A DNA stretch of 62,000 bases. Origin: Mesostigma viride (taxonomy: Eukaryota; Streptophyta; Mesostigmatophyceae; Mesostigmatales; Mesostigmataceae). This document shows, piece by piece, positions 10,491 to 27,326 of the stretch. The stretch is taken from positions 45,001-107,000 of the forward strand of contig RPFO01000434.1 in assembly GCA_009746045.1 (NCBI GenBank), given 5' to 3'. The position numbers and the translations under genes were made by a program. Every line of letters starts with the position of its first letter. The stretch's first letter is position 1. The notes under the pieces are model-generated. The model worked only from the letters and a program-made list of their open reading frames with translations. It was not told the DNA's origin and ran no database searches.

Positions 10491-11490
10491 CCTCCATGGC
10501 CCATGCAGCCCGGCCCGGCATCGTGCCGTCGCCGACCCGACAACGTTTTCTCGAACAACACGAATTTGAATTTTAGGGACTGGAGCGGCTGGCACGCTAG
10601 CGGCACGACCAACGGAACAGAGAACCGAGAAACTGTGGCCGCCAGGAGGATAAAGGTTTCAAGGCGCATGCGTTTGAGGCTAGCCAGAACCGAATGCGAG
10701 GTTTTACTTTATCAAACCGATGTATATCAATGTGGCCAGAATTCTTTTCCAGTTGCGGGGTCGTGTGTCGCCAATTTGTTGTTGGGCCGGGCACTTTAAT
10801 CGTGATTGCAAGAAGTCAGTTCACGACGCCGTTAGCGTGGCATTTATGTACAGCAATTCATCGTTCGGCTTCTTTATCCTATCGGCAACTCCTCACGACG
10901 TGTGAGCGTGAGTCGGTTGTCGTGTGAATGGACACTTTCTGGGAAAGTAAGTCACTAGAGTGCCAATTTCACCGATCGCAAAACATTTACCCAGTTTGGG
11001 CAGATAGACCTGGCTAAATACGAGGGCGAGCGGAAGTAATTGTTGATGCATAGCCATCTGCTTCCTGCGCTTTGTAATTGTAATGAGTTGTTCGCAAATT
11101 GGCGTCTCTAGCGGTTACTCCTCTGTGCACAGCTGGCGACCAAGAAGACTTCATTGGCAGCCGGACTGCGGATGCGCGTCGTTGGAATATTAGCAACGTT
11201 AACATGTTTGCTGCGTTTTTTGTGAAGCTTGTCTAGCCGACTGCATTTGGGAGACTTGGCAAGGTTGCCTCCAATCGTTGAAGTCACAACCTGGGTGTCA
11301 ATTCACGTTTACTAGCCACGGTCATAGTAACATTCTAATGGCATTTGTCCCAGTTTCAACATGGGTTTTCACTCTGATCTGATGGAGTGAAGGGCCTAGC
11401 TCCGTGGTTTTGTGTCATTGTAGCAGTTTAGTCGCCTGCTAACGTAGTGAATCTTCCATCCCACCTCTCCCACCCCCACCCGCACTTCTC

Positions 11491-11659
<169 letters not shown>

Positions 11660-12379
11660 TCCCACCCCCGCTCTCTTGTCCCTCCCGCACCCCTCCTCTC
11701 TCTTTCCCTTTTCCTTGGCTGTTGAGAAGGACTGGGGTGAAAACTCCAGACCGTTGGTGGCTGCCTTCAAGCAGGAAGTTTCAAGGATCAACAAGTTTTT
11801 GTGAGCTGTCTGATATGGTCACTGCTGCGACAAAGGTGAGTTATCTTGTTTTTCATGTAATTTTTTTGCTGTAGCTAGGTAAGCCGGCCATTTTGTACTC
11901 CCCTTTCTTTTGCTCTCACGATTTATTCTTGTTGTGGTTTATATGGTCCCGTTAAGTGGCATGCATTATCATTATCCACATTAGTGTGAGAAACCATCCG
12001 CAGTGTTGTAGCTTGCATCTATAACAACAGTTTTTGCTGCCGCCGCCACTGCTATTACCAACATTAAGTCATTCTTGCTTTCTAAGCACTCTTTTTCCTC
12101 TTAGGCTGTTGGTTGGGATACCAGCCACCCTTGCACGCATAAATTCAAGCACCGGGTGCATGTGAAAACACAACCAAGGCAAGAATGTCCCCCTCTCGCA
12201 ATATCCCACCCACGCAACGCACCCAATGCAGCAAGAATGGGACCACCTTGTTGCCATGAGCTCTAGCACCGTTGCCACCCCTAGCTTTCTACTGTTCCCG
12301 TCCATCCTTATTTACACTGGCTGCTTTGCTTGCATTTCTGGCTCAGTGCCAGTTTGCACTTGCTAGCTTGCTAAGACAA

Positions 12380-12790
12380 TAATGCAGCTTGCAAACGGCA
12401 AGGGCAAGCACCCGGGTAAGAGCAAAGGCAACCGCACGAGCAAAGGAAAGGGAAACTGGAAGAGCAAGCACAAGGCCAAGGAAAGGACAAAGGCACTTGT
12501 GCTTGCCAAAAGGGCAGGCTCAAGGGAAATGACAAGGGCAAGGGCAGGGGCAGGCACAAGGGAAGCGGATAAGGGCAAGGGCAGGCGCAAGGGAAAGAGA
12601 TTAGGACAAGTCAAGCACGAGGGAACGGACAAGGGCAAGGGCAGGCACAAGGGAAAAGATGAAGACAAGGGCAGGCACTAGGGAAAGGATGAGGGCAACG
12701 GCAAACACTGGGGATCAAAGGATAGGGGCAAGGGCAGATGCTAGGGTAACAGTTAGGGCAAAGGCAGGCACAAGAGAAGAATAAGGGGCC
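12380..12790. repeat. Degenerate (GGGCAA)-like purine-rich repeat
   Basis: Imperfect repeats of AAGGGCAAGGGCAGG-type units. It looks like an aged version of the pure (GGGCAA)n array at 33066-34110. ORFs across it are Lys/Gly-rich artefacts. Confidence 0.8.
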
Positions 12791-13009
12791 GTGAAGTATA
12801 AGTGGAAATGCGGGTGGCGACATGGGGTTCGATCGGGCCTGCTGATGCAAATGCAGATTTCAACTGCAGTGACAAACACAAGCGTAGACATAGGCAACGA
12901 CAAATTCCTTGCATGCGTGCCTTGCTCTTCACCGGCTGGCTCGTTTGCTAGTTGTCTAACAGTTTCTACCGATAAACATCACTTGCCATTGTAAGGTCTG
13001 CCTTGCTGC

Positions 13010-13250
13010 CGTGCTAGTGGGTAGCTGGGTGATCGTGCTTGTTCCTTGTCAAGGGAGGGATGCATGTGGAGTAGGTGGGTGGGTGTGCTTGTTCCTTGCC
13101 AAGGAAGGGATGCACAAAGGTTAGATAGGTGCACGTGCTTGTTTCTTGTCAAGGGAGGGACGCACAAAGGGTAGGTGGGGGCACATGGTTGTGCCTCGTC
13201 AAGGGCGGGATGCACGAAGGGTAGGTGGGGGCATGTGGTTGGTCCTTGTC
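13010..13250. repeat. Minisatellite of about 58 bp, four copies
   Basis: Each unit has GTGCTTGTTCCTTGTCAAGG, then GGGATGCACAAAGGGTAGGT. Copies differ by a few bases. Confidence 0.85.
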
Positions 13251-13401
13251 TTTTCACCGCCCAAGCGATGGCGATGTAGCATGCATTATACATTTATTCG
13301 TGCATTAAAAATCACTTTCCTTACAAGCGGCCTTAGCCGACTCCATCTGCCGTTGCCATTTCTCCGTATTGCATTGTCCGGACACGGTTTTTGTGTCGCA
13401 G

Positions 13402-13639
13402 GTCTTCCCCCGTAAAGGCACAAGCTGCCTGCGCGCGGAATTATGTGCAGACACCTCGGTTTCCAACACGACGGCTTCCCGCACATATCGAGCTCTGGAT
13501 GTACAACATCTTCCCCCGGCGCACTTGCTCCCGGATGGAGCTTCTGTGCGGTGCCGACATCCCCGGAGCTGTCCTAAGCACCGCATGGAAACAGTATTTC
13601 AAGCCACGAAGAGAAGCCACGAATTTGATATTGACTTGA
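13402..13639 (+). CDS. Possible terminal exon near the right end of the CACTA element
   Basis: An open segment follows a GTGTCGCAG acceptor and contains AHIELWMYNIFPRRTCSRME and GAVLSTAWKQYFKPRRE before a stop near 13639. Two frames are open, and this one has the more protein-like composition. An AATAATGAAA-rich stretch follows. I do not recognise the product. It could be the 3' end of an element gene whose upstream exons I cannot find. Confidence 0.25.
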
Positions 13640-13964
13640 TATTGTCGTCAGAAGACTTGATATGCTATTTTCTGTGAAGGCGTTGGATTTTTGTGCATGA
13701 CATGTAATCCTGCATTTAATAATGAAATTTTTTATGAAATAGGAACTCGTCTTGCATGAGCCTTGCTGCAAATGCCATTCATTTTTTTCCCCCGGGTAAA
13801 TGGGTGTTAGGGGTTAGGTTGACCGAAATGATAAGTGAAATCAAAGTGAAATTCTGATAAGTGACATGCGTACTGCAATTCAGAACGACATAGCGACATG
13901 ATTGTAGTACCGGTAGTGTACGCGAGAAGCATACGACGTCGTAACCTACGGGACCGAGTACCGG

Positions 13965-14160
13965 GATCGTAAATTACCAACTCGTAAATTACTACCTCGC
14001 AAATTACTACCTCGTACCTTACTACCTCGTAAATTACTACCTCGTACATTACTACCTCGTACATTACTACCTCGTACATTACTACCTCGTAAATTACTAC
14101 CTCGTAAATTACTACCTCGTAAATTACTACCTCGTAAATTACGACGTCGGATCTTACCTC
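13965..14160. repeat. CACTA right subterminal repeats, 15-bp unit
   Basis: About twelve tandem copies of CTCGTAAATTACTAC with small variants (CTCGTACATTACTAC). Subterminal repeats of this size serve as transposase or accessory-protein binding sites in known CACTA elements. The same motif occurs diverged at 1556-1760 on the left side. Confidence 0.85.
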
Positions 14161-14235
14161 GGATCTAACTCGTAGCTTACGAGAAAGATCCGACCTCCTA
14201 TGCAAACGGTAAGAGTAAAAGCGGAGTAAATTACC

Positions 14236-14291
14236 ACCTCGTAATTTACGCCTCGGATGCTTTTTACCACCCTCGGACGAAAAGTATAGTG
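14236..14291 (-). repeat. CACTA element right terminal inverted repeat
   Basis: Exact inverse of 1519-1574. It ends TATAGTG at 14291 and is followed by TT, the right copy of the target duplication. Confidence 0.9.
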
Positions 14292-14293
14292 TT

Positions 14294-14420
14294 GGGCCAG
14301 TCGTCCACCAGCATGGCCAGGAACAGCGAGGGACTCGTCGTGGGGAAGGCGGCAGACTATGCCACCTCGGGTATCTTTGCCTATGATTGCCGGTTCAACC
14401 GTTTTGGCGTCGACGTGTAA
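14294..14420 (+). CDS. Root-cap-like gene, last exon, 3' part after the transposon
   Basis: In frame with 1301-1518 when one TT is counted, this reads LGQSSTSMARNSEGLVVGK, then ADYATSGIFAYDCRFNRF, and stops at TAA 14418-14420. The position of LGQS right after HGV matches the VHGVLGQ-type motif of Root-cap proteins. The 3' flank 14421-15240 is non-coding; AATAAA-containing sequence at about 15119-15135 could be the polyadenylation region. Confidence 0.75.
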
Positions 14421-15261
14421 GGCCCCATCCCAAGTTGCAGGCGGCTTCGCAAGGCAGGCAACCCCCTTGCAAAGCTTGCAGCTTGCCATAACGTTGTCCA
14501 TCACTCCGGGTGGTTCAGGCGTCTTGCTACGGCCTGCTGCGTGTGGTTCTAAGTTGTGTTGGGCCTCAAGGGCGGTCTTCTACAAACCAGTTTTGGATTC
14601 ATTACCAGTTTTGGTCTTTTATGGTTCGTGCTGCTGGGAGCTGGGATCCTGCAGTGCTTTAGCTTGTTGCTCTGATCTCATGCGTGGGTTAGCCAAGCTT
14701 CGATACGGTTGGCGCCACTGAGTCAGTGTGTTCGGAATGGCGCACTCCAAGTGCTATGCCAGATAGGGTGCTGGTTCTTCTGGCAATTTTGTATAGGTTT
14801 GGCTTTCCACGTGTCGAGGAGACACAAGGAGCAGCTTTGTGTACGATGTATTCTAGCCAACCGGTCCTAGTCACAACGGGACTGGCTGTCCGCGGGTTTA
14901 TCCCAGTGTATGTTTCCGGTTTCATGCAACGTTGTGCTTACTGTGCGTCAGCGCATCGTGTATTACAGTGTGGTGGCATGTGTATTATTGTGTTTGGTTG
15001 TGCCTTGTTTGTTTGTTGTGATTGCCAAGGAGTGCGTTGTGTGAATGTTCTTAATTAGTGCTGTTTGCTGTTTTTGTAATTTGTAAGTCTGTTGTTATGT
15101 CTATCTCGAGTGTAAGTTTAATAAATTAATAAACATCGTGCCATGCATATGTGTAACATAGCATGCCTGATAATAATTGTGAGCCTCCCCAAGATCGAAG
15201 GCTAACTTCACAAAAGTTACCAAACTAGTAGGGCCCTATTATTTAATGAACTGGGCTCACA

Positions 15262-15736
15262 TGGGTGGGTGGGTGGGTGGGTGGGTGGGTGGGTGGGTGG
15301 GTGGGTGGGTGGGTGGGTGGGTGGGTGGGTGGGTGGGTGGGTGGGTGGGTGGGTGGGTGGGTGGGTGGGTGGGTGGGTGGGTGGGTGGTGGGTGGGTGGG
15401 TGGGTGGGTGGGTGGGTGGGTGGGTGGGTGGTGGGTGGTGGGTGGGTGGGTGGTGGGTGGGTGGGTGGGTGGGTGGGTGGGTGGGTGGTGGGTGGGTGGG
15501 TGGGTGGGTGGGTGGGTGGGGGTGGGTGGGTGGGTGGGAGGTGGGAGGGTGGGAGGGTGGGAGGGTGGGTGGGTGGTGGGTGGGTGGGTGGGTGGGTGGG
15601 TGGGTGGGTGGGTGGGTGGGTGGGTGGGTGGGTGGGTGGGTGGTGGGTGGGTGGGTGGGTGTGGTGGGTGGGTGGGTGGGTGGGTGGGTGGGTGGGTGGT
15701 GGGTGGGTGGGTGGGTGGGTGGGTGGATGGATGGAT
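15262..15736 (+). repeat. (GGGT)n-type array, about 470 bp, strongly G4-forming
   Basis: TGGG/GGTG tetranucleotides with occasional GGT trinucleotide slips, all on the + strand, ending in GGATGGATGGATT. GGG runs every four bases predict stable G-quadruplexes. Confidence 0.95.
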
Positions 15737-15804
15737 TAAGAAACTGAGCTTACTTGTGCGTGTGCGTGCGTGTGTGTGTGAGAGACAGAGAGAGGGGCAG
15801 AGGG

Positions 15805-16385
15805 AGAGGGGGGGGAGGGAGGGAGGGAGGGAGGAGGGAGGGAGGAGGAGGGAGGGAGGGAGGAGGGAGGGAGGGAGGGAGGGAGGGAGGGAGGGAGGGA
15901 GGGAGGGAGGGAGGGAGGAGGGAGGGAGGGAGGGAGGGAGGGAGGGAGGGAGGGAGGGAGGGAGGGAGGAGGGAGGAGGGAGGGAGGGAGGAGGAGGGAG
16001 GGAGGGAGGGAGGGAGGGAGGGAGGGAGGGAGGAGGGAGGGAGGGAGGGAGGGAGGGAGGAGGGAGGGAGGGAGGGAGGAGGGAGGGAGGGAGGGAGGAG
16101 GGAGGGAGGGAGGGAGGGAGGGAGGGAGGGAGGGAGGGAGGGAGGAGGGAGGGAGGGAGGGAGGGAGGGAGGGAGGGAGGGAGGGAGGGAGGGAGGAGGG
16201 AGGGAGGGAGGGAGGGAGGGAGGGAGGGAGGGAGGGAGGGAGGGAGGAGGGAGGGAGGGAGGAGGGAGGGAGGGAGGGAGGAGGGAGGGAGGGAGGGAGG
16301 GAGGGAGGGAGGGAGGGAGGGAGGGAGGGAGGGAGGGAGGGAGGGAGGGAGGGAGGGAGGAGGGAGGGAGGAGGGAGGAGGGAGG

Positions 16386-16392
<7 letters not shown>
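15805..16392 (+). repeat. (GGGA)n array, about 590 bp
   Basis: GGGA units with interspersed GGA units. It continues the G-rich strand bias of the preceding (GGGT)n array. ORFs through it ([17 protein letters not shown]) are artefacts. Confidence 0.95.

Positions 16393-16470
<78 letters not shown>
16391..16470. repeat. (GA)n microsatellite, about 80 bp
   Basis: A pure GA array directly following the (GGGA)n block. Confidence 0.95.
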
Positions 16471-16473
<3 letters not shown>

Positions 16474-16503
16474 CGATTAATTAATGTTAACCCGTGTTTT
16501 TTA

Positions 16504-16551
16504 CAACGCGATACATCGCGTTGCAGGGTTAGAACGCGATGTATCGCGTTG
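16504..16551. repeat. Inverted repeat of a palindromic 18-mer
   Basis: AACGCGATACATCGCGTT (16505-16522) and AACGCGATGTATCGCGTT (16533-16550) are reverse complements of each other. Each is itself palindromic except at its centre. They could form a 19-bp hairpin or act as paired binding sites. The stretch 16552-17389 has no gene I recognise. Confidence 0.8.
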
Positions 16552-17389
16552 AAATCTGACACGTGGGAGACACAGTAGATACGAGATTTTCGGTCTGAAA
16601 CTCAGTGGACGGACTCCATACATCCCATAGAAAGAATTCAAGAATAAATCCTGGTGTTTTTTTTTTTTGGTTTTTTTGTGACAGCTGCAAACTAAATATG
16701 TACCACTGGAATCAGGCATTTTCGCGGGACGAAGGTGAAGACGACGGCGGTGGCGCCGCAGGTAGATCTCACCAGTTTTCTCACGAATTTCAGTGGCTAG
16801 CTGTTGGGTGGAACCACCACGGTGATGCGTTTGTAGAAAGTGATAGGCTGATAGTGTGATAGGCTGATAAGTAGGTTTCAACGAGTTTGTCGAGGTATAC
16901 TGGGGCAAAGGAGATGTAGTTTTTTCCGGTTTCTCACCGGCATACATATTACCCTCACCGGCAATACTTGGGTCTGCTGCGGCACCGTGCTTGGTATTTC
17001 CGGTGCTTGGTATGACGAAAATGGCTAGTGATACCCAGAGCCCACAGGAGTAAATTAATTTAATTTTGTTTGTTTGTTTGTTTAGTGCAGTCCTCAGCCC
17101 CCGGAGTTAATTAATTAATTTTCTTTTGTTTGTTTCCTGGTTTTCAGCCAGAACATTTTACAGAAGCTAATTATTTATATAAAACTACTAATGCGGGGGG
17201 TGTACCCCTTCACCTAACGATATTCCTATTGGTTAATAAAAATACCCATTTACCCGGAAAACCTCAAACACAACTGAAGGCGTGACAGGGGCGTGAATGA
17301 CTGTTCAGATACTTCATAATTGCAGAAATTAATAAATAATTGCTGCATGATTGCTGTTGTAACCCGTAGCTGCTGCCTGCTACGCGGTA

Positions 17390-17567
17390 CAGTCATTCAC
17401 GCCATAAGTTGGGTCGAATTGAATTTCGGCGTTCTAATTTCAAAGTAGTTAAGAATAGTATGTTTTAGTATCTTTAGTTCATAATTTAGTAGAGTCATTC
17501 ACGCCTTAAGTTGGGTTCACGGCTCATAAACTCAACTCCCGAACCCAACTTAAGGCGTGAATGACTG
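17390..17567. mobile_element. MITE with CAGTCATTCACGCC ends and TA target duplication
   Basis: The left end CAGTCATTCACGCC (17390) and its inverse at 17554-17567 are both flanked by TA (17388-17389 and 17568-17569). Further copies of the end occur inside: 17494 onward pairs with 17540-17567 as a 26-bp perfect inverted repeat. A partial copy lies at 17291-17308. TA duplications and short inverted ends suggest the Tc1/mariner group. Confidence 0.6.
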
Positions 17568-17643
17568 TATCTCGAGCGCGCGCAGTGTGGCACTGATGAA
17601 TTTCCCGTTCGGCACGAATTTCGTGCGGAGCTGGCCGGCCCGG

Positions 17644-17653
17644 TTATATAATA
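17644..17653 (+). promoter_or_regulatory. Candidate TATA box for the methyltransferase gene
   Basis: TTATATAATA lies about 120 bp upstream of the preferred ATG at 17773, within a GC-rich stretch. Position and sequence suit a core promoter. Confidence 0.45.
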
Positions 17654-17772
17654 CATGGCGACAGTGGAGGGACCTTGAAGAAGCTAAGATGAGGTTAAGC
17701 CATGCAGCTTGATGATGGTTGGAAAATAATTCTTAGTTGGCGAGAAGTGTTACAATACTGCCAACCATCGAA

Positions 17773-23541
<5,769 letters not shown>

Positions 23542-24236
23542 CAGGCGGACCGTCAAGGAGTCCCTGAGCTGCAATTAGAGGTCTTTAAGACCACATGTAT
23601 TCTACTACATTCTCCTCTGTACTGGACTTTCACAAAGTGTATGAAAAGTACGTTTCAGCTACACGCCTACACCTGAATAATACGTATGATGTACAGAGTA
23701 GCGCACAATTACTAAGCCGGTGTTGGTTTAATTAATTGTTGACCACCACATTCAAATTGGACATGAGGCATTGTGTGGCCAAAGCCCCTGTCCTATATGT
23801 TTGGATGATAACAGTATGCTTTTTAGCCTTGGGTGCTCAATTTTTGTGCTTTATTTATTAATTAATTTAGGCTAAATTAATTAAAACATGCGACTGTCAC
23901 GTCTCGACTACCATGCAGGTCTTGATTCTCCAGATTCCTGCCCTGTGCAGGTTTTAACATTGATAAATCCCCGTGGGCTTCATTGCCTTTATAAGTTATT
24001 AGTACATGCAAAAAATGTTGTCGACACCAAAAGCGAAGATCGTCTGTATCATATGCCTCAACCCTAGCTGCACTGGATGCGGATAAAATCCTGTCGTCTG
24101 TCTTCTGCATGCATGCGTAGTGGCAGACGAGACATGCACAGAACGCAACAGTAATGTGTTCCGTTCCATTTGCACTACATGTGGCAGCTGTTCGCACCTT
24201 GAGAGCTTAGGCCCTGCACCGCCACTTGGTCTGGGT

Positions 24237-24305
24237 GGCATGAGCCTAGTTAATTAATTAATTAATTAGACTCGTGCTCCCGTTGGGGTGTCACGGAGCA
24301 TTAAC
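24237..24305 (-). repeat. Hairpin plus (TTAA)n retroelement 3' tail, reverse copy
   Basis: On the - strand: TTAATGCTCCGTGACACCCC, then a GGGAGCACGAG stem partner, then (TTAA)n. It matches the unit at 8011-8085. (GGAT)n follows at 24311. Confidence 0.6.
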
Positions 24306-24552
24306 CCCAATGGATGGATGGATGGATATGCAAACAATCCTACCGGTCTAATCTATATCTACAACATCAAGCCAACTCTAGTCTAAGCTCTCTACCCTAG
24401 GGCTATGAGCCTAGTTGGCCTCTATATCTGCCCAGAAGACAGCTACCTGGCGCGCGGTACAGCCGGTACTTGCGCGGCGTAAGTGGGGTGCCGCGCTGCA
24501 CTGATGCGGGCAGCCAGCATTCAGCGGGCATTGCGGCGTGATAAATGTGCGG

Positions 24553-24557
24553 GCATG
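24553..24557. repeat. Target-site duplication of the LTR retrotransposon (left)
   Basis: GCATG is identical to 32727-32731 on the other side. A 4-bp reading (GCAT) is also possible because the next base is ambiguous. Confidence 0.75.
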
Positions 24558-25201
24558 ATTTAGATGAACGCGGAACAGTGAGTTTCTGGTCTTCCCAAGA
24601 TGTGATGAATGGAGCCATGGTTTCAACCAGCGGCTTTTAACCTTTACCACAGTTGCCTCACTACCCTGTGGTCACTAGCCTGAGGCGGCAGTACCCACGG
24701 ACGGTGTTGGGAAAAGACGCTTGGCCACTGCTGTGTCCGAGCCTTTCTAGGTCTCACCATTGCTGCCAGGCCTTGCACGCCTTGGCAGGTCCGCCACTGT
24801 CAATTTCCTTGGTTGCATCAATCCAGGACGTCTGTCCTTCCATGAATGACAGTAACGCTCTGGATTTATCCGTCATGACAAGTACCCGTCCATCCCAGGC
24901 CTGCAGGACTGCCAGTCCTGAAGTCCTGTGACATTCTTGGTACCATCAACCAATATTGACCACAGTACCTCCTAGTGACAGTCGGTCCTGTGACACGTAA
25001 CGTGTGATGGTTCACCCAACACTGCCACGTGCCCTGTCCCTCACGTGTCCTTAGTCCTGGTACTGCTGTAGCGTCCGGCGGCATTACTTCGGGACTTGAT
25101 AACTCTCAAGTTCCTTGTCCAAATGAGGCGTTTAGCACGGCGTTGGAAAGGCCACTTCAAGTATGATATGCTTAGCATATTGCATCACCAATATGCTAAC
25201 T
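24558..25201 (-). repeat. 3' LTR
   Basis: 644 bp. It matches 32083-32726 except near 24569 (AAC versus ATC) and 25160 (CAAG versus CAGG). Short ORFs within it are duplicated in the other LTR and are not genes. Confidence 0.95.
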
Positions 25202-25218
25202 CCAACCCTTTCTTGTTT
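25202..25218 (-). other. Candidate polypurine tract
   Basis: On the - strand, AACAAGAAAGGGTTGG directly precedes the 3' LTR. This is the expected location and composition for plus-strand priming. Confidence 0.55.
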
Positions 25219-26165
25219 TGGAGCTGCAAGCTTCACACCATGACCAACCCATTCCTTGCTGCCTTGTGAAATGGACACCTGGTTACCCTGGACTTATAAT
25301 AAGCCTCATGAGCACCCCTTTTGCCACCTTAATGGTATCCTCTTTTAGGGATCTATGGTTCAACCCTGCCATCTGATCATTAACTTGACCTGCAGGTCAT
25401 CCCCAACCCTTTCTTTTGCAACTGTACCTTGGCTTGGGCTTAAAGGAGGATATTGAATATTCCTTAGGCAACATATCCTGGATATCTGAATGAGAGGCCC
25501 TGACTACAGGAAACGTATTACAGTGAGTTCCTGGTCTTCCCAGTTATCACTGGCGCCCGTTTCATGGCGCCCGCCCCGAGCGTTCCAGGCATCATCCATC
25601 CAAATGTTCACCAATGGAAACCACTTCAACACCACTGTGCCACTGCTTGATGGGGAGCCCATGTCATCACTGGGTGTTAAAGCCCAGGAGTCATACATAC
25701 CAGGCTGTGGCTCAACTAGGGAATCGAACCCTACCCCAGAACCCCAGGTTAAACTTAACCTGGTCACATGACAGACAACAAGAGAGATTGGCATACAACA
25801 TGATTATGGTTTATTATAGAATATCCACCAAAACCAATGTTGAGTGTTCCCAGTGGACCAGCCTGCACCAGCAAGGCCCAACTGTCAGGTTACAACACCA
25901 TAATATCCAAGGTTGTCACTTATTCACAGCTAAAGAAAACTAAACAAGAGAGATATATACAAACAACCTGGAAGAACTCTCAACATGGCCTGCCCTGTCA
26001 TGGCCTAACTGCCCGAGGCCAAAGGCATCCCACTGTGCTAATCCTTTACAGGAAGAGCTTGCTCCTGTTGAGCCTTCTACCTGCTTGGTGACAGGTAGGC
26101 TACCTGTTGCCCTCCCCCCTGGGGACAACAGCACTGGTCAGCCACCAACTGGCAAAGGCTGGACT

Positions 26166-27326
26166 TCAAGTCCCACCAGAAAAGGGGTCCATGAGCCCTT
26201 TGAGCACAGGGTATTGTAGCTCAGCCTTGCTCTCCAGCTTGGTGAGGGCGTCTGCTGGGTTGTCAACACCAGGCACATGTTCAAGATGAGCAAGGTAAGA
26301 CATCTCCTTCAGCAACAAATAATCCAGATCCCTGCTCCTGGCGAGCTGTCTGTGCACAAACTGCACCATGCCCATGCTGTCTGTCTTGACCAGTGTGTGC
26401 AGCTGCAAGCTACAGGAAGCTACCTGACAGAGCTGGTAGAATAACTCCCTGAGGTAAAGAGCAGTGTGTAGCCCCTCACATATTGCCCTGCACTCAGCAA
26501 TGTCACTGCTGGGCGTCACCCTGTTCTGTAACCTACTGTACCAGCTGACCAGAGAAGTGTGCTCCTGTTGTAGTGTAATGAGTGCTGCTGCCCTACCCCT
26601 GACATCCGTCACCTTCCTGCTGTCCATGGAACTGTCCACAAAAAGCACCATGTTGAGTGGTTTGTACAAGTCCACAGCTGCCAGTATGAGTGGAGGTGAG
26701 CTCCTGACAGACTCAACCACCTGCTCTGCCCCTACCTCAACCAGCTGAGCATCTGTGAGCCTACTCAGCACCAACAAATCTGGGGCACAAATGCTAGCTA
26801 GCCAAGCCAACATTCCCCTGATTGTGGCACACCTGGCCTGGGTAATGGGCTGCTGGAGGGCATCAATGATCTGCTGAGGATAGTTGTTGCCACCCTCCAT
26901 CTTGATAAACCAAGTACCTGCCCTCTTGATCAGCGTGGCCTGCATTCCACAAAACACCATGGGCTCATCCTGCTTCATGTGCTGGACCTTTCCTAACTCA
27001 AACCTCTTCTGGATCTTGGACAGTACTGAATCCACCCACTCAGGAGGCCCTAAAAGGTGCAGGTCATCTCCATGCAGAGATGCAAACACAGGCAACCCTT
27101 CATGAGTACTCTGGAACAAGCAAGGATCAACTGGAGACACAGTAAAGCCACAGTGAGTTTTCAGAAACTTTTCCAGGCTCTTTCTCCAGATGATAGGGCT
27201 GGACCTGAGACCCTCCAAACCCTTGAGTATTCTGAGATATTTTGACTTGATCTCTGCTCTCCACACCTTGGGCACTGTTACAAAGAAGGGAGGGATATCA
27301 CGCCACGTCTCCTTGGCCTGCTCCAC
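26166..27326 (-). CDS. Retrotransposon reverse transcriptase (C-terminal part) and RNase H
   Basis: The frame opens just after the AFL motif of the preceding ORF, with VEQAKETWRDIPPFFV. It contains YLRILKGLEGLRSSPIIWRK (equivalent to the ALYGLKQAPRxW block of copia RTs) and SPVDPCLF. The catalytic box reads ASLHGDDLHLLG where YVDD is usual. RNase H follows: VLFVDSSMDSRKV, IAECRAICEGLHTALYLREL, TDSMGMVQFV, RDLDYLLLKE and HVPGVDNPADALTK, all recognisable copia RNase H blocks. It is separated from the upstream RT half by a one-base frame change near 27333. The 960 bp between this ORF and the 3' LTR have no conserved ORF. Confidence 0.85.
   Translation of the reverse strand: MEQAKETWRDIPPFFVTVPKVWRAEIKSKYLRILKGLEGLRSSPIIWRKSLEKFLKTHCGFTVSPVDPCLFQSTHEGLPVFASLHGDDLHLLGPPEWVDSVLSKIQKRFELGKVQHMKQDEPMVFCGMQATLIKRAGTWFIKMEGGNNYPQQIIDALQQPITQARCATIRGMLAWLASICAPDLLVLSRLTDAQLVEVGAEQVVESVRSSPPLILAAVDLYKPLNMVLFVDSSMDSRKVTDVRGRAAALITLQQEHTSLVSWYSRLQNRVTPSSDIAECRAICEGLHTALYLRELFYQLCQVASCSLQLHTLVKTDSMGMVQFVHRQLARSRDLDYLLLKEMSYLAHLEHVPGVDNPADALTKLESKAELQYPVLKGLMDPFSGGT

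Noticed and set aside
15246-16578. Long Gly/Trp/Val and Gly/Arg/Glu-rich ORFs
   Set aside because: Simple-repeat translations with no conserved part, splice logic or codon bias.
25690-25745. tRNA gene suggested by a perfect T-arm-like TAGGGTTCGATTCCCTA on the - strand
   Set aside because: No anticodon arm, D arm or acceptor partner can be placed; it is inside the retrotransposon 3' region.
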